The notes: generated from the sequence alone by a model not told the origin. DNA of 64,000 nt from Casuarius casuarius (GCA_003342895.1 PTFA01000082.1:1183527-1247526), one strand, 5' to 3'; counted from the stretch's first letter, positions 14,407 through 28,987 are shown. Numbers and translations: made by a program.

Positions 14407-17400
14407 TTTATTCTACTACATTTTGTTTTGAGGAGAACTGGGTTTTTTATATCATTCCACTAGATTTTGCAACCATATGGTCAAACAGAGAACACAGTGA
14501 CTAAGTGATAGACTACCAGCCTCAACAATCTGCATTTGAAAAGGAGCGGATCCATATGTTTTTCTCCTTCCCTTTTTTTGTCCTATACCAGTTGCTACAA
14601 CACTTGTCTTTTTTTTTTCATAAGACATGGCATTTGGGGGAGCACTTTGTACACAGAGAGAAAATTTAAATTCTTCACAGTACGGAAAGCTTAGGCACTA
14701 CTTAAAAACAGCCTGTCCCAGACATTCATCTACTGCCTTAGCTTTCACCAACAGCTTTTAAAGCCATGTACATTGTATAATAGGAGAACATTTATGTATA
14801 ATTAAGGTGCATACAGACAGGTAAGGCTAATACAAATTGTTTTCAGTAAGTGGGATACATATATTCACAATAAACTAGTGCCAAGATCATTGCAAAGTCT
14901 AATTCTTTACAGGTCTACATTCTGAAATTGCTTGCTGGTCATTGCACACTAGACAAGAGGTGAGGCTGTTCATGCAATACCCTCTAAGGAATGAATTGCA
15001 TCACCCCTAATATGCTTGATCTCATCTAGTTTTAAAAGCTCAGCATGATCAGTACTTCCTTATTTGGAGGAGAATCTTTAAAGAGAAGTAGACAATACTC
15101 AGTTATGTTTATATGCTTCTGTTTCCTGTCTACGTGTCTCACATAGGACTACTACTGTAAATAGTTTACTACTGTAAAAAAAGACATTGATTTAGCTCAC
15201 TAGCTGCAGTAGCCCTTCTTCTTTTAAAGAAGCCCCCAGTTCAATTTCTCGGTGGAATGGATTTTTCACAAATAAGGATAATCCTTCATTTGGTGTTTAC
15301 ACACTTGGTTACCTCTCAGCATTCTGCCCTGTCAGGTTTTACATTTTCTATTTAAAATTGCCAGAATTCGTTTATGCATTAACTGGTTTTATTGTAGTTA
15401 TGGACTATATGAGCTGGTATTCAACACATTTAGCATTAGCAAAGAATAGTCATGATTTTATCAGGATATACCAGGACCCATACCCAATTTTGCCTTCTTT
15501 TTCTTGTGTTGTGTTACTGTTCAGGCAAAAACATGGCTAGCCAGAACAAAATAAGTATTTCTACTGGCAAAAAGTAAATTATTGTTTTTTCAGCTATTTA
15601 CAGGATTGTATGAAATTATGCCTAATCCCACTTAGAATTTGGAAATTCTTGGTCTGAGTTGAAGCAGATAGATCCAGAGGTTTTAATAAAAAGTGAATAT
15701 TCAAACAAAATCATTCTCCCACTATTAATCACTTTATAAAACACCAAGTAAAGCTTGGTCTAAATACATTCTTGCCTGTTTTCCCTCATTTGTTAGTTCA
15801 AAAGAAAGAAATTAATTAGACCCAACTGAGGTGAGAAATATAACTTCAGGGAAATGAATTTCTTCCATCTGAAACTAATTTTTTTAAAATTATGCAAGTC
15901 AAAATATAAAGACAGCATATTAACAGCTGGAATTAATGCATTGGTCACATGAAGGCAGTGCAAAGGCCTACATCCCCTTAGCCACACGAGTGGCCACATG
16001 CAAGTGTGGGAGTTGACAGCCAAACCAGAACCCAAGGGAGGCCCAGCACACCTCACTCTAGAAACACCTCACACTAGAAACAGGACAAAATCAGAGAAGT
16101 ATTTTTTAATATTCTAAGAANGAACATGCCCTGCTACCTATGACATTTATACTGATAACAGACAAATAATTCTACTCTTAGCTAGCATGTTTTTCTTTCC
16201 CAAAATTATAGATGTGATTCTCAGCAATATTACATTCCTGGGTAGAGATGAGACAGCAGGGTTTTCAGCTGGCATCCTCTGTTCAGAGTTAGATTGGAGA
16301 AGGCTAGGACAAATGTCTCTTCATGTTCTTTATAGGAACTTGAGGCATTGGCTAAAATGCAGTGCCTTATTCTGAAACAGGTAACCTTTGCTAAGCTAAG
16401 CTGACTTTTTTGACAACAGAAGTGGTACTTGTGGGAATATGGACATGCAAAACATACTGATTCTAATGAATAGAGCTGGAACTCAAAAGCAATAAAACCA
16501 GAAATTGGGGATGTACAGACAAAATAAAGCAATTCAAAACATTTCCAAAACACTTCCACAATCATAAACAGCTGATGACCATGTGCAGATCAAATCTAAG
16601 TCAAAACAGCACTGATACCCCCTCAGTTCACCATTGTGTCAGCCTACACCTATGCTGACCAGAGAGACAGACTGCCTGTGCCAAATGTAGTTTCCTCAAG
16701 CATCACCATCAGTGGACACAGCAACAAGAACAGTTACTGCTTGTATCACACTAGCAGTAGAGATATCAGTTTTGGAATCACTGATCTATATATTTAAAGG
16801 CACGAATACATTAACTACAGCGAGTGTCAGTGAAATAGCAAGGCACAGTCTGATCAGAGGGGACAGATTAAACCCTGGGCAAGCCCACAGTAGTAATGCC
16901 TAAAATCCTTAAACTTACTGACTGCCAGTGCCAGGAGTTTCAAGATATGCTAGGAAATGATTTTATAGTTGCAGTTGTTGTCTTCATCACCTTCCAAAAC
17001 AATAAGTTTAAAAGCCAATATTATATACAAACAACATAAGGCTTAGATTTAGAGATTTAATGCTCTTGGGTGAATGTTTTTCGGTGTAAAGGAGATCTCA
17101 GGCTCTCAGTACTGTTTGGTCTCTGATTCTCTTATGAGATGTAGCTTGAATTTTTATTTTAATGAAAATCTTTCCATGGACAGGTTTTGTTATTTTTTTA
17201 AAAAACTAAAGCTATCAGATATTTTATCAAATCCAACATATTCAACCAATTCTTGCTTTGGAAAACCTTCCTCCATGAATTAATTCTATGATGTCTATGT
17301 CCAAAATGTATGCTGTTTTAACTACGCTGGCATAATTAAAACAATACAGCATTCCTGTGACGGCTGCAATTATACATTTAAATAAAGTTAATAAATAAAA

Positions 17401-17498
17401 GTGCATATACAAGGAGAGATTATTCTCAGGCAGAACTGTTAGAACGTAGACTACAGGGAGGAAGCTGCACCCACACTAGAAGATTTATTGCTTTACTT

Positions 17499-17517
17499 AA
17501 AAAAAAAAAAAAAAAAA
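17499..17517. repeat. Poly-A run, 19 bp
   Basis: An uninterrupted run of A. No retrotransposed cDNA could be recognised next to it, although the sequence upstream is not a known repeat to me. Confidence 0.95.
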
Positions 17518-20500
17518 GTAGAAATCTCCTCCTTCCCAGGCAAAGTATTTTTTCTTGTCTGAAAAGGCTACGGGTACTTTCTAGACAGAAGCATGCTATT
17601 TTATTTAAATTGAGGGTATTACACCATTGGACAGCTAGAATATTTCTCAGTTAGTCAATCCATAATACACACTTCACAATCATTACAGAGCCTCCACAAT
17701 TTTATTTCTGCTTTCAACAAAACCAGTTAAGCCATCAAGTCTCGCAGAATAATAAACTCATGCTCAGAACTCTTGCCAAAGATCAGGTTTGCCAGATAAA
17801 ATTCTAATGGCCTAGCTATATTTAGAAAATTTACAGGACTTAATGTTAAATTTATATTTGTACAGTGAAAAACAGAAAATAACCTGCTCTTATATAATCA
17901 AGTTATTTACATAGAACCATTTGCAATAGCTTTAAAAAAAAGCATCTGTATCCAAGATATGCCACGGAACTCGAATAGTTGTTTTCCCACATAAGAAGCA
18001 AGCTCTAAACATATGGCAGTTACTATGGGGAAGCGGGGATGTCCTGTTTTGCCCAGCTGCTTGCAAGGGAAAAAGTCAAATGAATTCTAGCAATTTAAGC
18101 GTGGATTATTAACTGGTCATCCCCCCACGTCCCTAAGAACCTATTTATACATTAGAAACATTTCCCTGAGAAGAGGGGGAAGTCATCATTAGAACACTGC
18201 ATAGCTCTACTATCGTTAAAATCAGTGTAACTATTATAGTTGTGGTTACATCAAGTTAAAGAGGCTTTATGTTAACGAAGCTCTGAGGAAAGGTGCATCA
18301 AGTTAGACCTATATACCTTTAGATCACAACCCTACCCCAAGGAGTATAATCAATATAACTGAAAATCAGCTGACTGCTTAGTTACACAAGTCTGAGGTTT
18401 TTATTTAGATTAGGCTTAAGTACCCTCAACCTTTCTTAGTAACTAATTCTGTCCAAAACAAGGAAAAAAATCTCAGACATGAGGCAGAAACATACAAGTT
18501 TGCAGGGTTTGCTTCTGCAATGAGCTAAAATAGAGACCTGTTTATAGTTCGTTTGTTTCATCTGTTCTTAATTAAAATAATTACTTTAATTAACAATATC
18601 AATATATGATAATAATTCATAATCCTAATTTAAAAATTACATAAGCTTCTTAACAGAAATGAAGGTATACATTTGAGAAAGTGTTTTACCCCTTGCTATT
18701 TCTGCTACTACAATATCTTAATAAACAATAGTTATTTTTTCTTTCTGAGCCAGCTGGTGCATCAGATACTCCAACATCTTAAAAATTAGGAAAAATTACT
18801 GAACCCTTAGAATTGTTTAATATCCATCATTATGAAAAATGTTGAAATAGTGTAGTGTGAGCACAGTCTCTCTGTACCCACAACGATCTAAGGAATAACA
18901 CTGGTAAGACAGAAGTTTGGCTGTACTTTAATAAAGAAAGCAAATTAAGAGAGTTATGCACTGGGACATCAGAATCTCAGTGGCAGCTGCCATATTAAAA
19001 AAAACCCACTGTCATANTCCAAGTTATTTTTTGTACTGTAATAAATTCCAGCAAGCCATCCACAGTACATTATGGTCTTACTGAGTAAAAAAAATATATT
19101 TACATGAAAGAAACACATAAACAGGAAGAGGAGACCAAGAGGGTGTCACCTACACATACTGCTTAAGATGCCAACTTGGGCAGGGTAGATATGGCTTTAA
19201 CATTTAAAATACAGACATATATCCACCAGCTGGTATTGAAACAATTCACTGAACATACATTCATTGTACCTCCTTTCACCATAGAAGGCTAAGAAACTTG
19301 AGAGAGGGTCCTTCTTTGGCAGGGAGGAGTTACTGTACGGACAGAAGGTAGGCTGCATACATTTTTAAGACAATGATTGTAGAACTGATAGGAATATTAA
19401 AAAATATGACAAAAAAATAACCTCAAGATATGCTATCTTTCATTTCCCTGGCCAACAGACCATCCTTCTGGGGTCATATGCACACCAGGAAAGGGAAAGT
19501 GTGGTTCCTCTTCCCGTTACATTTCTGCCCCCAAGAACAGCCCAAATTAAAGCAGAATAAAGCTTACTAAACACATCTATTGGTATGCCCCCTTTTTTTA
19601 AAGGGGTGTACATCTGAACAGAAAGATGAAAAACATGAAGAGAAATAACACAAGACCTAACACAGGTGGATGATCATCTACAATCCAGGCATGGTTGGGT
19701 GAGGTCAGTATTAAGTGCCTTACACACATGAGAAAGAAGACTAACATCTAATTACAAGTTTTTCATTTACGCTTGAGACAAATGATGAATTGATTTAACT
19801 TTGAATAGTGCTAAAAGGATGAAACAGAGACAGTCCACAATTTGATCTGCATGTACTTATGATGCCATGCCACATAATTTTCTGAATGCTCCAAATTTCT
19901 AGTGATTTCAGCAGGAGCAGGAGATGCCTAATACAGAGTCCTTGTATCAAAGGATCCTTATCAAGTTACAATTTAGAGAATGCAAAATTTTTCACACAAG
20001 TAATTCAAAAGCAACAAGCATTTTGGGCAAAGCAAGTGTTATTCTGAGCATGGTATTTTTTTCTAGTCAGACTTCCAGTGATATCAGCAACAGTGAAGAC
20101 AGGATACGCTGAACTGACCATCACCTATGTTCCTAGGTACACAGTGATCTTTCCCAGCCAGCAGGGTTCATAAGATATTTGCTCCAGAAACTCATGGGAA
20201 AATGTAGTCTAAAAGTAAATTAAGAAATTGTTTTCATTTGTGACAGTTTTCACCTAGGCTGGAGAAATCCACTTCAGACTCCCCATTAAGTGCAATTTTA
20301 CTTCATAGTATGTCTTGAAGTGGTACATAGCACTGAAGTCATTTTTTCCTCTTTCCAGTAACTGGTATTTTTCCAGATTTTAAGATACTTTATAACATGT
20401 AATCTCACTGAAATGACATACTACAATAAATTGCCAAATACTATAGATCATGCACAGACATGTCAGTGCTTGTTTATCATATCATTTTAGCTAATAAATT

Positions 20501-21086
20501 AGAAATTAGAATATACTCTCTTATCACATTAAAATGAAACAAAACCCTTTATGTTATTTTTCCAACCCAGAGGCAAAACTATTTCCTTTGCAAAGTTTAT
20601 TTTACATCTAAGAATTGTTTTTGCTGTTTTTTGGAACAGATGGAATAATTTTCTTGGTAAATCAAGTATACATTTGTTTTCACTGCCTATTTATACAAAA
20701 ATTAAACACAACCGATGTCCTATGTAGTGAAACCCATCTTAAGTCAACACATTAGGGATATTGAAAGAAGAAATAAAAGAGGTAGCTGAAAGCCTGAATA
20801 AAATTATATTGAAAGTCTTTGANTTCAACAGTTCTCTTCAGATGGAGCATAGCACTTTGGAGGTCAACCTTAACAGAAGTGACATGATGTAAGGGAGGTG
20901 TGAATTTGACACTGTGCTTTAATGGGTTTAGGGTGAGCCTCAGAGCCAAAGAAAGAAGGAGAAGAAAGAATAAAATGGTTTTAAAATACTTCTGCAGTCT
21001 CTCAATGTTGAGCTTTCTCGCTCCTACAATATGTGCCACAGTATCTCAAATGGGCCCCATGGACATTTGTCGGAGAAGCCTTCCCA

Positions 21087-21114
21087 GGGTGCTGCTGGAT
21101 TCTGAGCAGCACCC
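21087..21114. other. Perfect 10-bp stem hairpin
   Basis: GGGTGCTGCT (21087-21096) and AGCAGCACCC (21105-21114) are exact reverse complements around an 8-base loop. The stem is GC-rich in an AT-rich area but does not extend further. It is therefore too short for a microRNA precursor. Confidence 0.85.
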
Positions 21115-22837
21115 AAAACGGCTGTGTGACACAACACACTTGTTCCTTAATTCTGCCATTTGTCACTATGTCAGGTAGTATAAGCGGATCCTTGGAAAGC
21201 AGGCCTTGTCTTCCTTCCACAGCAATAAAACTGAGATTTTTAAGAACACTTTCACTTTGGCTCTTTTACCGAGTTTTTGTGGGGGCAGAACAAGAATCAG
21301 GTCTCATCTTAAACTTCCTAGAAGAAAAATACTGCATATAGCTTTTCCAGCCAGCCAATACAACAAAGAAAGTTTGCAACAATACTTAAAAGCAGACTGT
21401 GACAAATTTGGAAGACTAAATGACTGTGATTAACCAGAAGAAAAATCTTCCTGCATAGATTAAGGCTGTGAGCATGTTGTTTATTAAAGCAATTGCTAAT
21501 CAGATGGGGACAGAACCATAAGCAGAGCCCCTGAATATCAGTATAATACAGTAACTCCCTTTGCTATCCTCTATGCAGGTTAATACAACCACTGCGAATA
21601 ACAGGATTTCCCAGGAAGAAACACAATGGGGATAACTCTGTAATAGTATCTTTCTTTAAAGATATAACAAAAAAATGGTCTTCAAGGTAGAAATGTAGGC
21701 ATTAATTTTTTTCTTCTGATATTCATGTTACTAAAAGCAATGAAGACACTAGTTAAGTGATGGCAGAATCGGACTTGCAGATCCCATGTCTCACCAGTAA
21801 TTCCAGATTCTGAATACAAGAAGGAATATCAGCTCAGCACCAGATTTACTTAATGCTGATGCCTTACTCCAAGTCACTGAAAGCAATGAGCAAGCAATAA
21901 GGACGAGTGGATGGCATGAATACTTTTTGAGGTCAGCACTTGTGGAACTACAGTCAAAAATATTAAAAATATTGGCCTCCTTGTCCAGGGCAATTAGTGA
22001 TAGATTCCACTTTACTATGATGGAGAAATATCCCCTTCTGAGACAGACTCTCCTGTGGGAAACTGCCTAAATTTTGTAATATACAGTATAAGACAGAGGT
22101 AGAGGTTATGGATCCACTTTAGTGTGAAAATGGGTGAGAACTACAAAAACAGTGAGAGACAGAATTTGCTACCATTAGGCAGGATTGCTAGTCCTGCACT
22201 AACAGTCTAAGTAGTTTTTTCATGCTTAGCAGGCCTGTTCCCATCAGGTCAGGGCATGAGAGTGCATTATGTTTGCCTGGGCAGTGGGTAAGGGGAGGCT
22301 CAGAATATGCCTATTTTTTCTAACATTCTGGCACAGCTGGGATTGGGCTACACAACAATACGGCATGTCAGGATCTTAGCATGTGCCTTCACTCTCAAAA
22401 ACTTCTGATTCACTGAAAGAAATTAGGCTTATTATTAAGAATGTTGATTTAATGTAACTAAGGCAGAAAGATTTCCTGAATCTGTGGAAACCCTAGAAAA
22501 AGAGCCCTGAGAGGTGTGAATTGTGCTGGTCTTCTCAAAGCAACATTACCATCCCTGCCCAGTGATGGTAATTTAACGTCCATAACTGAGAAATCTTCCA
22601 TTACTTATGTAAAAAGTTATACAAATATTGAATACATATAATTTACTCTGAGTGATCTTTTCATTGGCCAAAGGCAGAAGAAAGGAAGATATATTTGTAC
22701 TAACACATTCATTAGCAGGAACTCAACAATAAGTGCCTGCTTGGCATTTATTACTTTGGCCAAGCAACATGCATTACAATTATAACTTTCCTATGCATAG
22801 TATTTCAGTAGAAGTATTCTAACACAGTGTGTGTTTT

Positions 22838-23142
22838 GTGTTGGCTAACATGGAACATGGCTCAGTCCAACACAGATATAAAACCCAAACAACTAACAAA
22901 AGAATTTTGAAGAGAGCAACGGGCTTGAGTGGGTTTCACCCCACGTATTCCTTCCCAGCAACTGGGGACGCCCGGTGTCACGANGGTGAGTATATTATAT
23001 AGACTGGTAACAGGGATCATGCTTGTATTGTGATGGAACTGTATATTGCAATTACTATATTTTGCTATGTATAACTTGCGCTTGTATTGTGATTTCAGTA
23101 AATTGCTGTATCATGCTTGAAATTAAAAATTCTGTGTAACAT
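22838..23142 (+). mobile_element. Weak LTR-like segment (possible solo LTR relic)
   Basis: This stretch differs from its AT-rich surroundings. It has a TATA-like box (ATATAAAAC near 22878), then a CpG-bearing GC-rich patch (22917-22985) with a small hairpin (GTGGG at 22929, CCCAC at 22940). After that come two copies of GCTTGTATTGTGAT (23021-23034 and 23080-23093) and an AT-rich end GTGTAACA. That arrangement could be a solo retroviral LTR with TG…CA ends, but no convincing target-site duplication or family match was seen. It could equally be unique sequence. Confidence 0.22.
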
Positions 23143-23406
23143 CTAATATCTTCAAATAAGTAAATCTGATATTAAACATTACACCCTGTACACATGGAAT
23201 ATCTGAAAGATGTTCTGCTCAGAGAGTATTGGACCCTGACACAGTTCTGAAGTAAAACTGTGCCAAAGAGGCAGGACTAGAGTCCATGCACCAGGNGTAA
23301 AAGACAGTAACGAAAAAGGAAAGCAGTCTTGATTCCTCCGTAATCTGCTGGTAATATTACCCCAGCACTGGTCAGCAGTGGTAAGGGCTGGAAAATCATG
23401 AGCTGC

Positions 23407-23422
23407 TGTCTGTCTGTCTGTC
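23407..23422. repeat. (TGTC)4 repeat
   Basis: Four exact TGTC units, then TTTT. A short simple repeat. Confidence 0.9.
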
Positions 23423-24224
23423 TTTTCGACAGCCTCACTCCTATGCACTGAGAGGGACTCCTTTCTTTCTTTGTCACTGAGCCAGGATAGAAATCGTGAA
23501 TTCCAGAAAAACATGTAATCTGTAATGAGCAGTGGTGGGAGACAGTTCACTGTGGAATGGGCTCTCACAGTGATATATAAAAAGGGGGCATTTTAAAGCC
23601 AATACTCTATCTAGGAGAACAGAACATCACCACAAAGGGACTGTAACCAACCTCTGGAAAGGCAAATAAGTAATTATATAAAGGCATTTAAAGTCTTTGC
23701 CTTTTTTCTTTTTATTACTGTAAAACTCTGCTGAGTTTATATTCATTAAAAAGAAAACANGCTATTTAAATAGCTCTGCTTATTAAAATGGAGTTAGGAA
23801 GAAAGAATTCAAATAAAGAAAATGATAATAGTAGAGATCTTTATCTTCCTAGCAAATAAAAAAGTATTGAGTTCAAAATACTACATTTTCAACTATTAGG
23901 AAGACCACTTAAACTATCTATGACCTGTTATTTGTCACTCATTGCAAGGGACTTGGAAGATTTTAGAGCTTATTTCCTGCCAGAATTCTGAAGTACTGCA
24001 CAACCTACACTAAATGACAAGCTACCTAAATGACAAGGTTTTCATGGTGCCAGAGAAACAAAATCCAACTAATTTTCCTGTGTTAGTTTTAAGATGAACA
24101 GCAAGAGATGAATATAATATCCATAATATNACAAACAATGAAAGAACAGTTCCCTGGCTCTGCCACAGGATTAATAAACAGGCTGACACAGTTAATAAAG
24201 TAACGTTAACTTAGGAGGCTCCTC

Positions 24225-24285
24225 TGGAGCACAGAAGTCGGGGACAGCGACGGAGCTGCATGCACCCGGGTCACTGAACAAAATC
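24225..24285. other. Small CpG-bearing patch
   Basis: The stretch AGTCGGGGACAGCGACGGAG followed by GCACCCGGGTC contains several CpG dinucleotides in about 60 bp, unusual against the CpG-poor background. It is too small to be a CpG island promoter. Confidence 0.4.
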
Positions 24286-27035
24286 CCAATGCGTTACTGG
24301 TGTTGGAAACTAAGTTTCAACAGAGCTGCAGTGAATTATATCAGATCTGAATATAACTCATCATTTCTGAAGGAGCTGAAAAAAATTTTGAGCTATAAAG
24401 AGCACTTGGAGAAACTATAGGAAAGGTTATGCAAAACTCCAGTGGCTAAGTACGGAATCTTAAAATCCATTTATTATGCTTTAATACAGATTTTTACCCT
24501 AGTTTCAGTTTGTACTATAACAAATAGATACTGAATCAAAAGTCTTCCATACCAGGAGTACACCACAAAGTCATTTACATTTAGAAAGTGTGATATAAGT
24601 GTATAACTTGGTATATAACCATTTGCAGAATCAGACCTTAATTTGTAGAAATGCATTTTCCTTTTCATTATAAAGTTAAAGTTGTGAACAGATTTATACT
24701 TCTATGACTCCAAAAAAGAAGTCTAAATGTGACTGTTATAATCAGTTAAATCAATTATTTTTTTCTGCAAACAGAAATAAAACTCTAATATATATCATTG
24801 GAATCATGGCAACTGGTACAAATTGCAATATTGTATGCATATGAAATAAATATTTTTTTAAAAATTCAAAGCAACAAAAGAAATAAAACAGAGTGAAACT
24901 AATGACTAAGATTTTCAAGCTGTTTAGAGAAAGTTGCTGGCAGGCTTGTAGGTGGTCTATATACGACTCCCACACTCCAGTCTTTCCAGACATGCTTTTA
25001 TGCTTGATTAATTAGTGAATCTAGGGAGAGGTGATAGTTTTGCTGTGACTGATGTTTTCTTATAATTAAATCAATCTGGTATATATATCTCCCATAAAGC
25101 ATCAGGTCATGAAATGCTCATAAAACACCAACCTAGGAGTCATCTGCAAAATTATACATTTTATAATTATATGGATGCCTTTGGTAAAAATAAAAATAGA
25201 GGGCTCTTTAATTTCATAGAAATATAGTATCACAAATGCACATTGAGTATCATATATTAAAATAATGCTATGCAAATAGGCATGGCAGTTAAATATGGTT
25301 TTAGAATAAGATTGTTTAAATGAGTAAGTAAAATTGTAAAATGTCAGTCAACACTTTATGAAAAAAGAAAGCTCAGTTTAATGAGGTTGATCATTTCTGG
25401 CTTAGGTAGAGAAAAGGATTAGCATGTAGAGTACGTTAAGGCTGCCCAAATCTTTGTGTGGGTTTTACACAGGTATTGACTTTCATCTCAGTAAAAGAAT
25501 TACTGTAACAAATGCTGGCTTACATGGNGCTTTGCTGCTTACGGCACAAGAGAGCTTCTTAAGAAACTTTTGCTGTGCTGCCATGTCCAGCACACTTTAC
25601 CGAGAACCGGGAAGAAAAAAATCTTCAAAAAGCCCTCTGGCCTTCCTGACAGTCTGTGGTATGGTGGCACACGGTCTTTTTTATGGTTTGCCAAAGTACT
25701 GTGTCAACTTTACTTTGACTAATTCTCTATGAAATGAAAACTATTGGAATATGAGTAAAGAAATTGCCTTCTAGCAATCACTGGCACAGGCAAGTGGAAT
25801 TGCAGAAGCAACAGAAGATTTGGGGTAATATACTAACTTCCTCCTTACAAGAGTTTTTTTTAACTGTGCACAGAAGCCAGTGATTGACAGTAACATTTTC
25901 AGTGTGACATAACTTGCTTACTGTAGACTGCTATGAATTGAAAAAAGCGTAGGAGATACAAGCACTAGCTCTGAGCAACACTTTTGCCTAGCACTGAGGC
26001 AAAGAGGCTTCTACACAGTATCAATAAATAAGCACAACAAAATTCCACAGCTATATTAAATGGGGCCAGTATATATTTCAAGCTTCCCCAGCTGGAATTA
26101 TTATCTATTTCCCTGGAAGACGGATGAGAAAGTAAGAAGGCAGGAGGTCACAAGGGCCAGGCACGTATACATATCTGCACCTAATCTTCATAAACGTGGG
26201 ACCAAAGTAGATTGTATGTATTTATAAAAACAGAAACTTACTGTTGCTCAGCACATTCACTAAAATAAGTGTGCCCTTATTGCAAACATTTCCCTTTTGG
26301 AAGTGTTGAGTACTGCCAACCCAAACTACTGGACCAGGCACACCCATTGCTCCTAAGGACTTGCTCCACTGAAATTTGAGAGAAAGAATAATAACAGATT
26401 CTCTTTATCTGGGAGGAAAAAGTAACACAAACCTTAAGTGCAAATTATTGTCATAGACATAAGCATTATTAAAAAACTGGTATAGACAAAAATGTATCAT
26501 TTGACACTAAGAGATGATTTCCCCCTTTTCTCCTTTGTATTTTTATGCTGAAGTACTTTTTCAAATCTTCCAAAAGCTGTGATGTTCTGAACATTGATAT
26601 TAAACATTAAACATTGATATTATTATTGAAACTTGATATTAGCAAATGCTTCTACTACAAGTTTCCAGTGAGTTTCTGTTCATATCTAATGTAAAATATG
26701 CTAATAGAAATAAAAAAATCCAGCAGCTGCAATCTACTCATCTAATGGAAATTACCAGATTGTGTATATTTATTATGTTATTTACCCTGCATTTGACAAA
26801 AGAATGTAGGCCAACACCCATACCAGTCAATCAGATACAAAAAGTGTATTTAGAAATATGCCATACTTGAACTTTTCATAGTAGGGTTTTTACAGTGGGG
26901 TTATGAAGAATTCTTGGAAGAAAACAGACTTTTTTTTTTAAGTCTCCAAAATTAAGAACATTATTTAGCAAATACTGTGAGAACTTAAAAGTCTGGAAAT
27001 TTATTGAAGTTTACTTAATATAAGGTGTGAAAGTG

Positions 27036-27165
27036 AGGAGTCCCCAAAGGTGGCAGGCCTATGGAGGATGCTGAGCCTGGCAAGGACACGGGGTCTGGGC
27101 TGGCACTGCAGCGCAGAAGGTGCCAACCCCTCCGCCACCAACAGCACTGTCTTTCAGCAGCACTG
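27036..27165. other. Locally GC-rich patch, unknown origin
   Basis: A 130-bp segment is rich in GGCAGGCC, CACGGGGTCTGGGCTGG and CCTCCGCCACC. It interrupts AT-rich DNA with fairly sharp edges, which suggests an inserted or transposed fragment. No family is recognised. Confidence 0.4.
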
Positions 27166-27507
27166 ACTGCTTAGATTCAATCCAAATACACTGTCATCTG
27201 TGTTTATATTCAGCCTGGATAGAAAGTCTTTAGAAACTGTACATGAAAAGTAACTTCTCCTCTATCCATCTGTATGTGATTCAAGCCTATACTGGTTAAC
27301 AACATTTAAATGAGACTTCGGGATAAAGCAGCTAGCTGTATCTAAATTCTTTGGTCTCATGCAGCTTGTTACTATCTGGTGCTGATAGCCGAGCTCTAGA
27401 AAAAAGGAAAGTCTTTGCCAATGAATGGTCTTCCAGATGTGTTGGTAGAGAACAACAATCATGAAAGAAACAGTGCAGGTCTATTTATATTCAGAGCTTT
27501 TCCAATA

Positions 27508-27590
27508 GTTCCTTGAGATAAACAAGAAAATCCTCATTGTGCGGTAAAGAAACTGAGGCAGAAGGGTTAAAAATGAAAAGCTTCATTTCA
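27508..27590 (-). mobile_element. Possible MIR-like SINE relic
   Basis: TCCTCATTGTGCGG, then AAAGAAACTGAGGCAGAAGG and GTTAAAAATG, resembles the reverse complement of the MIR core segment (…GTTAACCTC..TGCCTCAGTTTCCTCATC…). It is short and diverged, and the edges are uncertain. Confidence 0.33.
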
Positions 27591-28949
27591 GGAATACTAA
27601 ATACTCACTTCTTGACAAAGTTAAAGAATAAGCTGATAAGAAACAAGTGTCCTGCTATATTCAATGCTCATACATTCCTATCTGAAATTTTGCACTAAAA
27701 ACACAACCAAAGTTCAGCTAAAACAACTTACACAAGACTGCAGAGAATCATTTTTAAAGCCCAGAAAAGAACTGAGGTGGTTTTGGTTCATTAAACTATG
27801 CCCTTTCTCTTTTTTAGGTAAAAATTAACTATAAATTAGTTTCTCCTAAGCAGGGAAAGCAACTTGCCTCACAGATTCTGTGGGAGCCTTCAGCTTACAG
27901 TGCTACACATTGCTATAAATTACTGACTGAAATCCCTTTCGATGTGTTCATTTGGAATACCACAAAATGCATCTGTAAGCCTCTGAAATAAGTTACAGAT
28001 GCTCAGGTAATTCGGGAAGAGCACACAGAGCTTGAGGGGCTTTGTTGTTGGGGGGGGGTTGTTTCTTTTGTTCTTAAGTATTTTGAATAAGATTTTTATA
28101 AGCATCACTATTGTTCATTGTTTCAATGAGAACATAGGAGCTGGGATTTTAAAGGCTCTCCTTGTGTTGTTACGTATAAACATATAGAAGCATTGGGGCC
28201 TACTTCAAGAACCTGAAAGTGAAATAAACCACTGAATCACAGTTAAAGATGTATTTACTTAAATGTGTCAAATATATGACAGAAAGCCCTCCAAAATCTA
28301 TAGCATGGTAAGACTCAGTCTTCTGCCAAAAACTAAGCTTCTTGCATAACAAACTTTTCTGACAACCATTGTGATTTATGAGAGGAAGGGCTGTCATTCC
28401 CTAGTAGTACAACCAGTGAAATCCAGCAGGACTTGGACATAAAAACTCGAAAACCCCACACAACTGCCAGTTTTGCATGTTCAAGTGAAACAACCCTCCT
28501 GGTTCAGGATGTAAACCTAGCCTGCCGGTTCTCCTACCAATTTTCTGTCCCAGCACAATACTCTTTCCTTGTCTTGGCAGCTGGGCCAGATAGATTAATA
28601 TTCCCAACTGCACAGCCACTTAATCCCTCCTTGTCTCACTCCATAACATTCGCAATTAATGACACTGTATTTAGGTCTTCGTGGCTTTAAATACTACTCA
28701 GTTTCATATAAGCATCTATAATTCCAACCATTAAGCATATACTTTAGTTATATGTATTATGCATAGTACCAGGTTAGCCATCAAGGCTTAAAAGAAAATA
28801 TAAAGCTAAGAATGTCTTTCCAGGATTGGAGCTCTAGTCTCAAATGTTTTCCCTGTGTAAGCTGCAATAATAGAGATAAGTGAATGAAAATTTCACAAAC
28901 CTTTAAATGAGTCTTCTCAGTTACATAGCGCAAGAAAAGATTTAGGTAG

Positions 28950-28987
28950 ACATACATACATACATAAGCACATACATGCAAATAGAT
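28950..28987. repeat. TACA / GATA tetranucleotide repeat
   Basis: A run of (ACAT)n followed by CATACATGCAAATAGATAGA lies 60-100 bp downstream of PRKN exon 4 on the transcribed strand. It is a small microsatellite. Confidence 0.88.

Noticed and set aside
21087..21114. MicroRNA precursor
   Set aside because: The stem is only 10 bp and pairing does not extend outward, far short of a typical precursor hairpin.
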